DNA from: JAUIEH01 sp964483375
Lineage (GTDB): Bacteria; Pseudomonadota; Alphaproteobacteria; Caulobacterales; Maricaulaceae
DNA length: 29,319 bases
Direction: 5' to 3'
Assembly: GCA_964483375.1 (NCBI GenBank)
Contig: CAZABJ010000036.1
Span: 1-29,319, forward strand
Below, piece after piece: positions 7,449 to 14,539 of this stretch (position 1 is its first letter; every line of letters begins with the position of its first letter). The position numbers and the translations under genes are program-made. Under the pieces are notes generated by a model. That model was not told the DNA's origin and made no database searches. It saw only the letters and a program-made list of their open reading frames with translations.

Positions 7449-8579
7449 TCAGTCGCGCGGGCGTGCGTTCACGGGACGGCTGGCGGGATAGGCTTCAGAG
7501 TGACGCCAGACCTCCGGCAGCGCGCAGCTGAGAATATGCGGTTCGTAGATGGAGCCGATCAGCATCCGCCGCGCCTCGACATCGACCAGGCCGACAGCTG
7601 AGCCGGAGATCTCTTCGCCCAAATTGAGATAGACTTGGTCCACCTCTTGGGCCGCAGGGTCGACCATGATCACCTGGCTCGGCGCAATCCGCCCTTCATG
7701 CGCCGCGTGACCGCGCGCGAAGGTGATGAGTTTGGGATGAGCCGCGATGAACAGCCGCCCCTCTTCGTCAATCGTGATGTTATCGACGCCGGTTCCGAGA
7801 ATGCCGGTTCGACGCAAGGAAAGCGCGTCGGTCGCGACGTCGCGGTCGTAGAAGCGCAAGGCGCGCGCGATCGTTTCGGCGACATACAGCGTTTCGCCGT
7901 CCTCGCTGAGGGCGATCCCGTTGGCGTAGGAAAGCCCGGCGGCGACCTCCGTCACCTCGTCGGGAGACACCAACAAGACCCGTCCATTGCGGCGGCGCAG
8001 CGCCCCCTCGATGATTTCCCCGAATGATCCGGTCTCAGCGCGCTTGTCGATGGTGACGTAAGCGCGGTCCGGCCCCAGCGCGAGCACGTCATTGGCGTTG
8101 TGCAGCTCGGGGTCGGCGATGCTGCGTTCAAGCGAGAAGCGCGTCCCCTCCAGCCGGAAGATATCCACCCGATGCCCCGCATCCGCCCGGTTCACGACGA
8201 ACAAGCGGCGGACGCCGTCCGCATCTATGTGCAAATCCACGCCCAAGGGATGGAAGTCATCCGGCGCGCCGTCGCTGAGGTCGAGCGGTTCGGCGCGCGC
8301 AGGCTCGTCCAACGGGATGGCGTAGATCGCACCGCGCGAGGGCTCGCCCGCGCGCAGCGCGCGTCGGTTCTCGCCTGCGCCGTAAACGATGCGGGTTTCG
8401 GGATCCAGGACCATGTCCTCCACCCCGAAGAACCCCTCGAGCCGTTGGCACTCGCCGTCGAACAGAGGCCGCAGCGTCGTAAACTCGCCCGCGTTGTCAT
8501 AGGTCCGGATCAGGAAAACTGAGACGCCGGCGAGGCAAACCAGTACAACCAAGACGACGATTTGTTGAATGCGGCCCAT
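7449..8579 (-). CDS. Paraoxonase/arylesterase-family lactonase, membrane-anchored six-bladed propeller
   Basis: 376 residues, close to mammalian PON length (about 355). An N-terminal helix (about 5-24) anchors or exports the protein. Residues matching the PON calcium sites can be placed: E54-D55 in GVEDMVLDP, N163 in NANDVLALG, N220 in YANGIALS, and D266-N267 in VDNITID. H110 (FHPLG) is a candidate for the catalytic-dyad histidine. Cysteines 44 and 352 match the single disulfide that closes the PON propeller. Family members hydrolyse lactones, aryl esters and sometimes organophosphates. A periplasmic lactonase could detoxify or quench acyl-homoserine lactones, but the substrate is unknown. 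The gene is divergent from rpmE. Confidence 0.8.
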   Translation of the reverse strand: MGRIQQIVVLVVLVCLAGVSVFLIRTYDNAGEFTTLRPLFDGECQRLEGFFGVEDMVLDPETRIVYGAGENRRALRAGEPSRGAIYAIPLDEPARAEPLDLSDGAPDDFHPLGVDLHIDADGVRRLFVVNRADAGHRVDIFRLEGTRFSLERSIADPELHNANDVLALGPDRAYVTIDKRAETGSFGEIIEGALRRRNGRVLLVSPDEVTEVAAGLSYANGIALSEDGETLYVAETIARALRFYDRDVATDALSLRRTGILGTGVDNITIDEEGRLFIAAHPKLITFARGHAAHEGRIAPSQVIMVDPAAQEVDQVYLNLGEEISGSAVGLVDVEARRMLIGSIYEPHILSCALPEVWRHSEAYPASRPVNARPRD

Positions 8580-8638
8580 GCGCCGACCCTCCCCGATTTT
8601 CCCGTTGACATTAGCCCGCTGAGCGCCGCGATCACGCC

Positions 8639-8667
8639 TTGCAGCGCAGGTCCGTCGCCGCTATACG
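8639..8667 (+). promoter_or_regulatory. Candidate sigma-70 promoter of rpmE
   Basis: TTGCAG (8639-8644) and TATACG (8662-8667) are separated by 17 bp, giving a predicted transcript start about 33 bp before the rpmE ATG. This is a sequence match only. Confidence 0.45.
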
Positions 8668-8706
8668 CACGGGTCTTGCGCGAACCAGGCGCCGATGGAG
8701 CGGTTG

Positions 8707-8937
8707 ATGAAGAAAGAAGGCCATCCCGATTATCACGTGATCACCGTCGTGATGACGGACGGGACGACCTACCAGACGCGGTCGACCTACGGCAAAGAAG
8801 GCGACACGCTTCAGCTGGACATCGACCCCACCACGCATCCGGCGTGGACCGGCGGCAACCAGCAGCTTCTCGACCGCGGCGGCCGTGTCAGCAGATTTAA
8901 AAATAAATTCAAGGGCTTCGGTGGCGTGAAGAAGTAG
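8707..8937 (+). CDS. rpmE: 50S ribosomal protein L31
   Basis: 76 residues, with the highly conserved L31 sequence: KKEGHPDYH, TRSTYGKEGD, LDIDPTTHPAWTGG and the RVSRF tail. The ATG at 8707 is preferred over the one at 8695 because GGAG (8697-8700) lies 6 bp upstream and L31 normally begins MKKE. It lacks the CxxC zinc-ribbon cysteines, so it is the zinc-independent form as judged from the visible sequence. It sits on the large-subunit central protuberance and bridges to the small subunit. The gene is monocistronic: a hairpin follows directly at the stop codon. Confidence 0.95.
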   Translation: MKKEGHPDYHVITVVMTDGTTYQTRSTYGKEGDTLQLDIDPTTHPAWTGGNQQLLDRGGRVSRFKNKFKGFGGVKK

Positions 8938-8954
8938 GTCGCCGTTAGGCGACC
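8937..8954 (+). terminator. Terminator-like hairpin after rpmE
   Basis: Perfect 7-bp stem GGTCGCC/GGCGACC with a GTTA loop, beginning on the last base of the rpmE stop codon. No T-run follows. It lies between convergent rpmE and rcdA and may serve both. Confidence 0.5.
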
Positions 8955-8981
8955 GCCAGCCTTACCGACAGGGTCTTCGCG

Positions 8982-9503
8982 TCAGTCCCGCGTGTCTCCG
9001 GACAATCGCGTGCGAAGCATGGTTTCAAGCCGCGCCAATTGCTCGCCGACGGGGTTGGGATCGCAGTCCGGCGTCTCGCGGGAGAACAACCGTTCGTCCA
9101 AGCGGATCACCCGGGAAAACAACCGATCGCAACGGCTGTGCAGGTCGAGCAGTCTCGCCGGCAACTCGTCGCGCCCTTCAAACGGCGGGGGATCTTTTTC
9201 GCGCGCCTGCGCGAGACGGAACCGTTCGTTCCGCGCGTCTTCGTCGGTCATTTCCCCTTCGCGGACCGCGCGGTGCACCAACAGCCATGACGCGACCTGC
9301 ATCAGTCGCGTGGTGAGCCGCATGCTTTCGCCCGCATAAGCGAGCGCGCCCTGCCGGCTCAGCGACCGCGACGCTTCCCGCCCCGGGCCTTCGAGATACG
9401 CCGCAGTCTCTTCGACAAGGTCCATACCTTCATCGAACGTGCGCTCAAACAGCTCCGACATTGCGAAGTCTGCCGGTGAAACAGGAAACGGTTCGGGCGG
9501 CAT
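8982..9503 (-). CDS. rcdA: RcdA, ClpXP adaptor for CtrA degradation (DUF1465)
   Basis: 173 residues. The DUF1465/RcdA core is plain: FDEGMDLVEETAAYL, GPGREASRSLSR, then ALAYAGESMRLTTRLMQVASWLL, HRAVREGEM and a C-terminal three-helix-bundle continuation with EQLARL. In Caulobacter, RcdA works with CpdR and PopA to deliver the master regulator CtrA and other substrates to ClpXP at the cell pole. The ATG at 9503 is preferred over the upstream GTG at 9521 because GAGGGAG precedes it by about 9 bp. The 96-bp gap to the DUF1192 gene on the same strand allows one transcript. It is convergent with rpmE. Confidence 0.85.
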   Translation of the reverse strand: MPPEPFPVSPADFAMSELFERTFDEGMDLVEETAAYLEGPGREASRSLSRQGALAYAGESMRLTTRLMQVASWLLVHRAVREGEMTDEDARNERFRLAQAREKDPPPFEGRDELPARLLDLHSRCDRLFSRVIRLDERLFSRETPDCDPNPVGEQLARLETMLRTRLSGDTRD

Positions 9504-9599
9504 GGACGCAGGCTCCCTCACGTGCGCACCGGATCCCCTGCCGATGCGCCTCGACGAGACGGCCTCCCATCTGCAAAGCGTGCGCCAGGAGCAGACGCG

Positions 9600-9797
9600 T
9601 CACGCTTTGCCGAACACCGCCTCCGCCTCTTCGCGGCCGCGCCGCTTGGAGGCGAGTTCCGCCTCGACGCGCGCGATTTCGGCGCGCAACGCCTCGAGAC
9701 GGTCTTCAAGATCGCCGATCGACAGCTGTTCGAGATTGTCGCCAAGCAACACCTGGCTGACGGGTACGGGGCCGAGCTCCTCGTCGAACATACGCAC
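9600..9797 (-). CDS. DUF1192 family small protein
   Basis: 65 residues. The N-terminus MRMFDEE is followed by a loop, then LSIGDLEDRLEALRAEI and a charged helix (RVEAELASKRRGREEAEAVF), the layout of alphaproteobacterial DUF1192 proteins. The helical part is probably a coiled coil. A strong GGGAGG stands 5 bp before the ATG. It is the first gene of the rcdA-side transcript and is divergent from the quinone oxidoreductase across 92 bp. The biochemical role is unknown. Confidence 0.85.
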   Translation of the reverse strand: MRMFDEELGPVPVSQVLLGDNLEQLSIGDLEDRLEALRAEIARVEAELASKRRGREEAEAVFGKA

Positions 9798-9889
9798 CTC
9801 CCTCGCTTGCCGCGCAGCTATCGCGGCCGATCAGGTCAATATACCCTAAATAGCCGACAAGAATCGACGCCTTCGGAGCATCCGATCGT

Positions 9890-10879
9890 ATGAGTTCCCT
9901 CCCCCCCCAGATGCGCGCGGTGCGAGCGCCGGCCCCCGGCGGACCCGAGGCGCTGCGTTTGGAGACCCTCGCCACCCCCGCGCCGCAGCCCGGCGAGGTC
10001 GTTTTGCGCGTGGCCGCCGCAGGCGTGAACGGGCCTGACCTTTTGCAGCGACAAGGGTTCTATCCCCCGCCGCCCGGCGCGCCTGACGTGCTGGGGCTTG
10101 AGGTCTCCGGGCATGTCGCGGCGGTGGGCGACGGGGTCGACCCCGCGCTTGACGGGCAGCCGTGCTGTGCGTTGGTTCCCGGCGGCGGTTACGCCGAATT
10201 CGTCGCCGCTCGCGCAGACGCGCTGATGCCGATCCCGCCGGGGGTCGGACTCATTGACGCAGGCGGTTTGCCCGAAACGATGCTGACGGTTTGGGCCAAT
10301 GTCTTCGAGCGTGGACGGCTTGCGCCCGGGGAAACCTTGCTGGTGCATGGCGGCGCAGGCGGGGTCGGCGCGAGCGCGATCCAGATGGCCGCCGCCCATG
10401 GCGCCCGGGTCATCGCCACCGCAGGCGGCGAAGAAAAATGTGCCTTCTGCACAGGGCTCGGCGCGGCTCACGCGATCGACCATCTACGGGAAGATTTCGG
10501 CGCCGTCGTTCAGGAGCTCGGCGGGGCCGACGTCATTTTGGACATGGTCGGCGGGGATTACGCAGCCCGGAACGTGAGCGTGCTGAACCCCGACGGTCGG
10601 CTTCTTCAGATTGCGTTTCTGGCGGGCTCGCGGGTGGAGCTTGATCTCCTGCCGGTCCTTCTCAAACGCCTCACCATCACCGGCTCGACACTGCGACCGC
10701 GGCCGGCTGAGGAAAAAGCCAGATTGGCGCGGACGCTCGCCCAAACCGCCTGGCCATGGTTCGAAACTGGTCAGCTTCGCCCAACGACCGATCAGACATT
10801 CCCGCTCGAAGAAGCCTCCCAAGCCCACGCGCGGATGGAGGCGCGCGCGCATAGCGGGAAGCTGCTCCTGACACCCTAA
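9890..10879 (+). CDS. NAD(P)H:quinone oxidoreductase, PIG3-type MDR family
   Basis: 329 residues of the zinc-free medium-chain dehydrogenase/reductase fold. The N-terminal catalytic domain has AAAGVNGPDLLQRQG (about 42-56) and PPPPGAPDVLGLEVSG. The Rossmann domain has HGGAGGVGASAIQMA (about 153-167) for NAD(P)H binding, and GADVILDMVGG near 220. The TP53I3/PIG3 branch is indicated by the NGPDLLQR and LPET segments. It reduces quinones in the cytoplasm. GGAG lies 11 bp before the ATG. A run of eight C at 9901-9908 within codons 4-6 is a possible slippage or sequencing-error site, but the frame reads through correctly. Confidence 0.85.
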   Translation: MSSLPPQMRAVRAPAPGGPEALRLETLATPAPQPGEVVLRVAAAGVNGPDLLQRQGFYPPPPGAPDVLGLEVSGHVAAVGDGVDPALDGQPCCALVPGGGYAEFVAARADALMPIPPGVGLIDAGGLPETMLTVWANVFERGRLAPGETLLVHGGAGGVGASAIQMAAAHGARVIATAGGEEKCAFCTGLGAAHAIDHLREDFGAVVQELGGADVILDMVGGDYAARNVSVLNPDGRLLQIAFLAGSRVELDLLPVLLKRLTITGSTLRPRPAEEKARLARTLAQTAWPWFETGQLRPTTDQTFPLEEASQAHARMEARAHSGKLLLTP

Positions 10880-10938
10880 CCCCGCCGCGCGGCTTGGCTG
10901 ACGGCCCGCCGCCCCTTTCGTCTCACCGCGAAGGTCTC

Positions 10939-10946
10939 TATATATG
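10939..10946 (+). promoter_or_regulatory. Possible -10 element upstream of trcR leader
   Basis: TATATATG is an AT-rich island in GC-rich surroundings, about 95 bp before the trcR ATG. No good -35 is visible at 16-18 bp. If used, transcription would start near 10952, just before the two leader hairpins. Confidence 0.25.
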
Positions 10947-10957
10947 ACAACGTAAGT

Positions 10958-10983
10958 CGACCATCTCATTTTCGAGACGGTCG
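10958..10983 (+). promoter_or_regulatory. First leader hairpin before trcR
   Basis: CGACCATCTC and GAGACGGTCG pair at 9 of 10 positions across a six-base loop (ATTTTC). It is followed 15 bp later by the terminator hairpin. The arrangement could be an anti-terminator/terminator leader or the body of a small RNA. Confidence 0.4.
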
Positions 10984-10998
10984 CCGCGGAACGCTCCC

Positions 10999-11025
10999 GC
11001 CCGGCCCGCGCGCCGGGCTTTTTTT
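10999..11025 (+). terminator. Rho-independent terminator just upstream of trcR
   Basis: Perfect 7-bp stem GCCCGGC/GCCGGGC with a six-base loop, directly followed by seven T (11019-11025). It ends 16 bp before the trcR ATG, leaving only a GAGG ribosome site (11032-11035) between. It may end the upstream quinone-oxidoreductase transcript or attenuate trcR. Confidence 0.75.
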
Positions 11026-11041
11026 ATCTCCGAGGAAACCC

Positions 11042-11815
11042 ATGACCGAAGTGCTGATGCCCAAGGCCACCGCCGTCTGGCTGATCGACAACACGTCCTT
11101 GACGTTCGATCAGATTGCGGAGCTTTGCGGCCTGCACGTGCTCGAGGTCAAAGGCATCGCCGACGGCGATGTCGCCGCGGGGGTGCGCGGCGCGGACCCC
11201 ATCGCCAATGGCCAATTGACCCGGGACGAAATCGAAAGGGCCGAGGCCGACGCGGACTACCGCATGGTGTTGGTGAAGGGCAAACACGCAGACATGCTGG
11301 ACAAGGGGGCGAAAAAGGGCCCCCGCTACACGCCGCTCTCCAAACGTCAAGAGCGCCCCAACGCCATCGCTTGGCTGGTGCGGCACCACCCTGAATTGAC
11401 CGACGGCCAGATCTCAAAGCTTATCGGCACGACCAAGACCACCATCGAAGCGGTGCGGACGCGCGAGCACTGGAACCGCGACAACATTCAGCCTCAGGAC
11501 CCTGTGGCGCTGGGCTTGTGCAAGCAAATCGAACTGGACGAAGCGGTGCGCAAAGCCGCCGACCGCCGACGCAAGGAACTTGGCGATGCGGCGCCGCCGG
11601 AAGGCGAACCGTTGCGCCCCATCGAAGAAACGCTGGCGGCGGAGGAAGCCGAGGCGGCCGAGGAAACAGCCCATGGTCGGGGCGGCTCGCTCAGCGCGGA
11701 TGACGTCTTCGCCCGCTTCTCCGACAAAGCAGAAGGCGAAGGCGATGGCGCCGGCGGAACGGACGATGCGCCGGCGTCCGAAGACGAGGAAGAGGACGAC
11801 GCGCCCGCGCGCTAG
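11042..11815 (+). CDS. trcR: TrcR, DUF1013 RNA-polymerase-associated regulator
   Basis: 257 residues. The DUF1013 family is recognised from MPKATAVWLIDNT (6-18), FDQIAELCGLHVLEVKGIADG, GKKGPRYTPLSKRQERP-type residues near 95-107 and a second helix-turn-helix-like stretch, HPELTDGQISKLIGTTKTTI (about 118-137). The tail from about 185 is acidic and low-complexity (EEEDDAPAR). In Caulobacter the DUF1013 protein TrcR binds RNA polymerase and affects cell-cycle transcription and antibiotic tolerance. The acidic tail is longer than needed for the core and may vary between species. GAGG lies 6 bp before the ATG. The terminator in its leader suggests that expression is set by read-through or by a separate start. 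Confidence 0.85.
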   Translation: MTEVLMPKATAVWLIDNTSLTFDQIAELCGLHVLEVKGIADGDVAAGVRGADPIANGQLTRDEIERAEADADYRMVLVKGKHADMLDKGAKKGPRYTPLSKRQERPNAIAWLVRHHPELTDGQISKLIGTTKTTIEAVRTREHWNRDNIQPQDPVALGLCKQIELDEAVRKAADRRRKELGDAAPPEGEPLRPIEETLAAEEAEAAEETAHGRGGSLSADDVFARFSDKAEGEGDGAGGTDDAPASEDEEEDDAPAR

Positions 11816-11834
11816 CCGCCCCAATTTGGCGGCT
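11814..11834. terminator. Hairpin spanning both stop codons of convergent trcR and SDR
   Basis: Perfect 7-bp stem AGCCGCC/GGCGGCT with a seven-base loop. It starts inside the trcR TAG and ends on the last base of the SDR stop codon. There is no T-run on either strand, so if it works it may need Rho or act as a 3'-end stabiliser for both messages. Confidence 0.4.
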
Positions 11835-12646
11835 CAGAGATCCTCGCGCGCCATCACTGTGTTGAGCGCCCGGCGTCCCCCGTCGACATAAATCACCTCG
11901 CCTGTGATGTAGCTGGCCCCAGGCGAGGCCAGAAACGCGACGACGCTCGCCACCTCGGCGGGATCGGCGAAACGTCCCAGCGGCGTGCGCGACAACAGCT
12001 GCGCCTTTGCGTCGGGGTTTTCGCTTACGGCTTTCAACATATCGGTGGACACGCTGCCCGGCCCGACCGCGTTCACCCGCACCCCTTTAGGCGCAAGCGC
12101 CAACGCCATGGCGCGGGTGAGCTGATTGAGGCCGCCTTTCGAAACCGCGTAGGCGAGCAAGCCCGGCATCGCCATCTCGGCGTTGATCGACGACATGTTG
12201 ACCAATGCATAGCGGCGGCGCGCCTCGTCCCGCCGGCCGGCCTCTTCCTCGATTTGCTTGACCATCTGACGTGCGGCGGCCTGCGAGGTCAAAAACGCCC
12301 CCCGCAGATTGGTGCGCAAGACGGTGTCGAATTGGGAGTCGTCGAGCTCCAAGATGTCGCCGGGCGCGATGATCCCAGCGTTATTGACGAGCACGTCAAT
12401 CCGTCCGTGAGCGGACAGCGTTTCGGCGATGAGATTGTGCACGTCCAGGCGCTCGCCGACATCGCAGCGGACGAACATCGCCCGGCCATCGGCCTTTCCC
12501 GCCAAGTCCTCGACCGCCGGTCCGCCCGCTTCCTCGTCCATGTCGGCGATCACGACCCGACATCCGTCATCCAAGAACCGGCGCGCGCACGCCAGTCCGA
12601 TGCCGCGTGCGCCGCCGGTCACAATCACCACTCGTCCGTCCGCCAT
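11834..12646 (-). CDS. Short-chain dehydrogenase/reductase (SDR, FabG-like)
   Basis: 270 residues from the ATG at 12646, which has GGAG 5-6 bp upstream. An in-frame GTG at 12652 is the alternative. Classical SDR motifs: TGGARGIG (10-17) for cofactor, D62 after a Cys, NNAG (88-91), N113, catalytic S152/S153, Y166 and K170 in YAVSK, and the C-terminal YVDGG. An acidic residue after the second strand (ADMDEE) favours NAD over NADP. An extra charged helix (KQIEEEAGRRDEARRR, 130-145) lengthens the segment before the catalytic serine. The substrate is not predictable. It stands alone, convergent with trcR. Confidence 0.85.
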   Translation of the reverse strand: MADGRVVIVTGGARGIGLACARRFLDDGCRVVIADMDEEAGGPAVEDLAGKADGRAMFVRCDVGERLDVHNLIAETLSAHGRIDVLVNNAGIIAPGDILELDDSQFDTVLRTNLRGAFLTSQAAARQMVKQIEEEAGRRDEARRRYALVNMSSINAEMAMPGLLAYAVSKGGLNQLTRAMALALAPKGVRVNAVGPGSVSTDMLKAVSENPDAKAQLLSRTPLGRFADPAEVASVVAFLASPGASYITGEVIYVDGGRRALNTVMAREDL

Positions 12647-12764
12647 TTTCACTCCGCTGTCGGCCGCGCCTGCGTGCGGCGAGGCAGTGATGAAACCGCA
12701 AACGCCGTCCGGCGCAATGCGCAGGTCGGGGAAATCAGCTGGAAATGGCGATAAACGGAGGGGT

Positions 12765-12789
12765 CGCCGACGAATTCGGTCCGTCGGCG
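12765..12789. repeat. Perfect 8-bp inverted repeat upstream of the SDR gene
   Basis: CGCCGACG and CGTCGGCG flank nine bases (12773-12781) containing GAATTC-like AATTCGG. It lies in the 264-bp gap between the SDR start and the downstream end of the YdcH gene. It could be an operator for the SDR gene or the terminator hairpin of the YdcH gene, although no T-run follows. The rest of this gap shows nothing recognisable. Confidence 0.35.
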
Positions 12790-12910
12790 CGGTTTAAGCG
12801 GTTCTGTCCGCACGCGATGCGTCACATGCGGGGCGCTGTGATGTCGTTCGACAGGGACGCCGCTCTCGGCGAGCCGCTCCCCGCCGAACCCCTTTCCTTT
12901 GCGCTCCGGC

Positions 12911-13084
12911 CTAGTCGGCCATCGCGCTTAGCTCTGCAATCTGGTCTTTAAGCCTCAGTTTTTCCTTCTTCATGGCGTTCACGCGGTAGGCGTCGGTGGC
13001 GGCGCTCTTCTGTTCATCGTCGATCGCCGTATCGAGGGCCCGGTGACGAGAGGTCAACTCATCAATGCGTGCTTTTAGCGCCAT
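12911..13084 (-). CDS. YdcH/DUF465 family small protein (copy 1)
   Basis: 57 residues. The ATG at 13084 is chosen because AAGGAGG sits 5 bp upstream and family members are this short. The frame extends to 13111 without a ribosome site. The protein is a two-helix hairpin: LKARIDELTSRHRALDTAI, then MKKEKLRLKDQIAEL, the DUF465 signature (KKEKL.LKDQI). A second copy lies at 14327 on the other strand, so the pair flanks ubiX and the TIGR02444 gene. It is divergent from ubiX across 84 bp. Function is unknown for the family. Confidence 0.85.
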   Translation of the reverse strand: MALKARIDELTSRHRALDTAIDDEQKSAATDAYRVNAMKKEKLRLKDQIAELSAMAD

Positions 13085-13168
13085 GTGCGCCTCCTTCTTG
13101 GTGGACGCCATAATGAGACCATGTTTGTCACGGGCTTGTCACATCACATCATCAAAGGCGTCGTCGGC

Positions 13169-13780
13169 ATGGTCACTAAGCGGATAATCGTCGGGCTCAG
13201 CGGCGCCTCGGGCGCCGTTTACGGATTGAGGGCGCTCGACGCCTTGGCGGAGCTTGGCGTCGAGGCCCATGCGGTCGCCTCCAAGGCCGGCGTAATGACG
13301 CTGCGCTACGAGCTCGACATTGGCCCCGAAGCCGTCAAAGAGCGCGCCTTTGAAACCTATCCCATCGGGGATGTGGGCGCGGCGATCGCATCAGGGTCGT
13401 TCAAGACGGCCGGCATGCTGGTCGCGCCGTGTTCGGTGCGCACCATGTCCGAGATCGCGACCGGCGCCACGACCACTTTGCTCACCCGGGCTGCGGACGT
13501 GACCCTCAAGGAACGCAGGCCCTTGGTGTTGATGGTGCGGGAGACGCCCTTTCACCTTGGCCATTTGCGCACCATGACCGCGCTCGCCGAGATGGGCGCG
13601 ATCATCGCCCCGCCCCTGCCCGCTTTTTACGCCAACCCGCAAAGCGTGGAGGCGATGGTCGACCAATCGGTGGGCCGGGTTTTGGATCTGTTCGGCTTGG
13701 ATTGGCCGAAGACCCGCCGCTGGGGAGAGGATCTTCGCCCCCAATACGCGCGCGCCGGGAGCCAGGGCGAACAAGCGTGA
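13169..13780 (+). CDS. ubiX: Flavin prenyltransferase UbiX
   Basis: 203 residues. It makes prenylated FMN from FMN and dimethylallyl phosphate, the cofactor of UbiD-type decarboxylases in ubiquinone biosynthesis. The start ATG at 13169 gives the usual MVTKRIIVGLSGASGAVYG N-terminus. An earlier in-frame ATG at 13085 adds 28 untypical residues. Motifs: GLSGASG (9-15) for the flavin phosphate, PCSVRTMSEIATG near 95, RETPFHLGHLRTM, and APPLPAFYANP near 155. AAAGG is about 10 bp upstream. UbiD is not in the window. Its stop overlaps the next start (GTGA), so the two are coupled. Confidence 0.92.
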   Translation: MVTKRIIVGLSGASGAVYGLRALDALAELGVEAHAVASKAGVMTLRYELDIGPEAVKERAFETYPIGDVGAAIASGSFKTAGMLVAPCSVRTMSEIATGATTTLLTRAADVTLKERRPLVLMVRETPFHLGHLRTMTALAEMGAIIAPPLPAFYANPQSVEAMVDQSVGRVLDLFGLDWPKTRRWGEDLRPQYARAGSQGEQA

Positions 13781-14283
13781 GCGAGGCGACGTTTTGGGAG
13801 TGGTCCTGCACGGTCTACGCCGCGCCCGACGTTCGCGACGCCTGCCTGAGCCTTCAGGATGACGCAGGACTGTCGGTCAATCTCGCCCTTTGGTGCGCCT
13901 GGCTCGCCGCGACGGGGCGGACGCCAAGCCCCGAAACCGCCGCTCAAGCGGGCGTTTTAAGCGAGGCGTTTCAGGCCGGCGTCGTCGGACGGCTGCGCGC
14001 TGCGCGGCGCTGGCTCAAATCCCCCGCCCCGGCGCTTGAGGGCAAAGCCGCGACCGCGCTTCGAAAGCAAATCATGGAGACCGAGCTTGCCGCTGAGCGG
14101 CTTGAACAGGATGCGCTTTGGGCTGCGAGCCCGCCTGCGACCGGCGCACCGCCCGGCCCGGGCGCGTTGGCCCGCGCCGCTGAGATTTTCGCGATAGCCG
14201 CCAGGCGCGACAATCAGGACGCGCACGCCCTCCTTACGCCGCTCATTCAGGCGCTCGCCGCGGCGAACGCTTTACAGATTTAG
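13777..14283 (+). CDS. TIGR02444 family protein (DUF2390)
   Basis: 168 residues from a GTG at 13777 that overlaps the ubiX stop by 4 bases (GTGA). The N-terminus EATFWEWSCTVYAAPDVRDACLSLQD and the following LSVNLALWCAWLA are typical of TIGR02444. The middle holds VVGRLRAARRWLK, and the C-terminal half is a helical Ala-rich domain ending in LAAANALQI. There is no signal peptide or membrane segment. The function is not known. Coupling to ubiX is the only functional hint and could simply reflect operon packing. Confidence 0.85.
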   Translation: MSEATFWEWSCTVYAAPDVRDACLSLQDDAGLSVNLALWCAWLAATGRTPSPETAAQAGVLSEAFQAGVVGRLRAARRWLKSPAPALEGKAATALRKQIMETELAAERLEQDALWAASPPATGAPPGPGALARAAEIFAIAARRDNQDAHALLTPLIQALAAANALQI

Positions 14284-14326
14284 ACGGGGCGCTCCATCCT
14301 CGTGCAAATTCACTGCGGGGCGGTCC

Positions 14327-14539
14327 ATGGACGGCGATTTCGTCGATATTGAAGCGGTACGGACGAAAATCCACGAATTGCTTGAGGAGCATGAGGCGCT
14401 GGACGCCGCCGTCGCGGCGTTGGCGGAGACCGGCGTTTTGGACCAGCTGAAGGTCGCGCGGCTGAAAAAACGCAAACTCCAGATCAAAGATCAAATCGCT
14501 CATCTCGAAGACAAGCTGAACCCCGACATCATCGCGTAA
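14327..14539 (+). CDS. YdcH/DUF465 family small protein (copy 2)
   Basis: 70 residues. A helical hairpin VRTKIHELLEEHEALDAAV ... LKKRKLQIKDQIAHLEDKL has the KDQI signature of DUF465. It has a longer N-terminus than copy 1 and an LNPDIIA tail. It lies 43 bp after the TIGR02444 gene on the same strand and probably belongs to the ubiX operon. Its last 11 bp overlap the end of the convergent GGDEF gene. The function is unknown. Confidence 0.85.
   Translation: MDGDFVDIEAVRTKIHELLEEHEALDAAVAALAETGVLDQLKVARLKKRKLQIKDQIAHLEDKLNPDIIA

Noticed and set aside
10880..11041. CtrA boxes (TTAA-N7-TTAA) near cell-cycle genes
   Set aside because: No pair of TTAA at seven-base spacing was found here or in the other promoter regions examined.
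12745..12951. 68-codon open frame before the YdcH gene
   Set aside because: It runs antisense into the YdcH gene, includes the 8-bp inverted repeat, and its sequence looks random.
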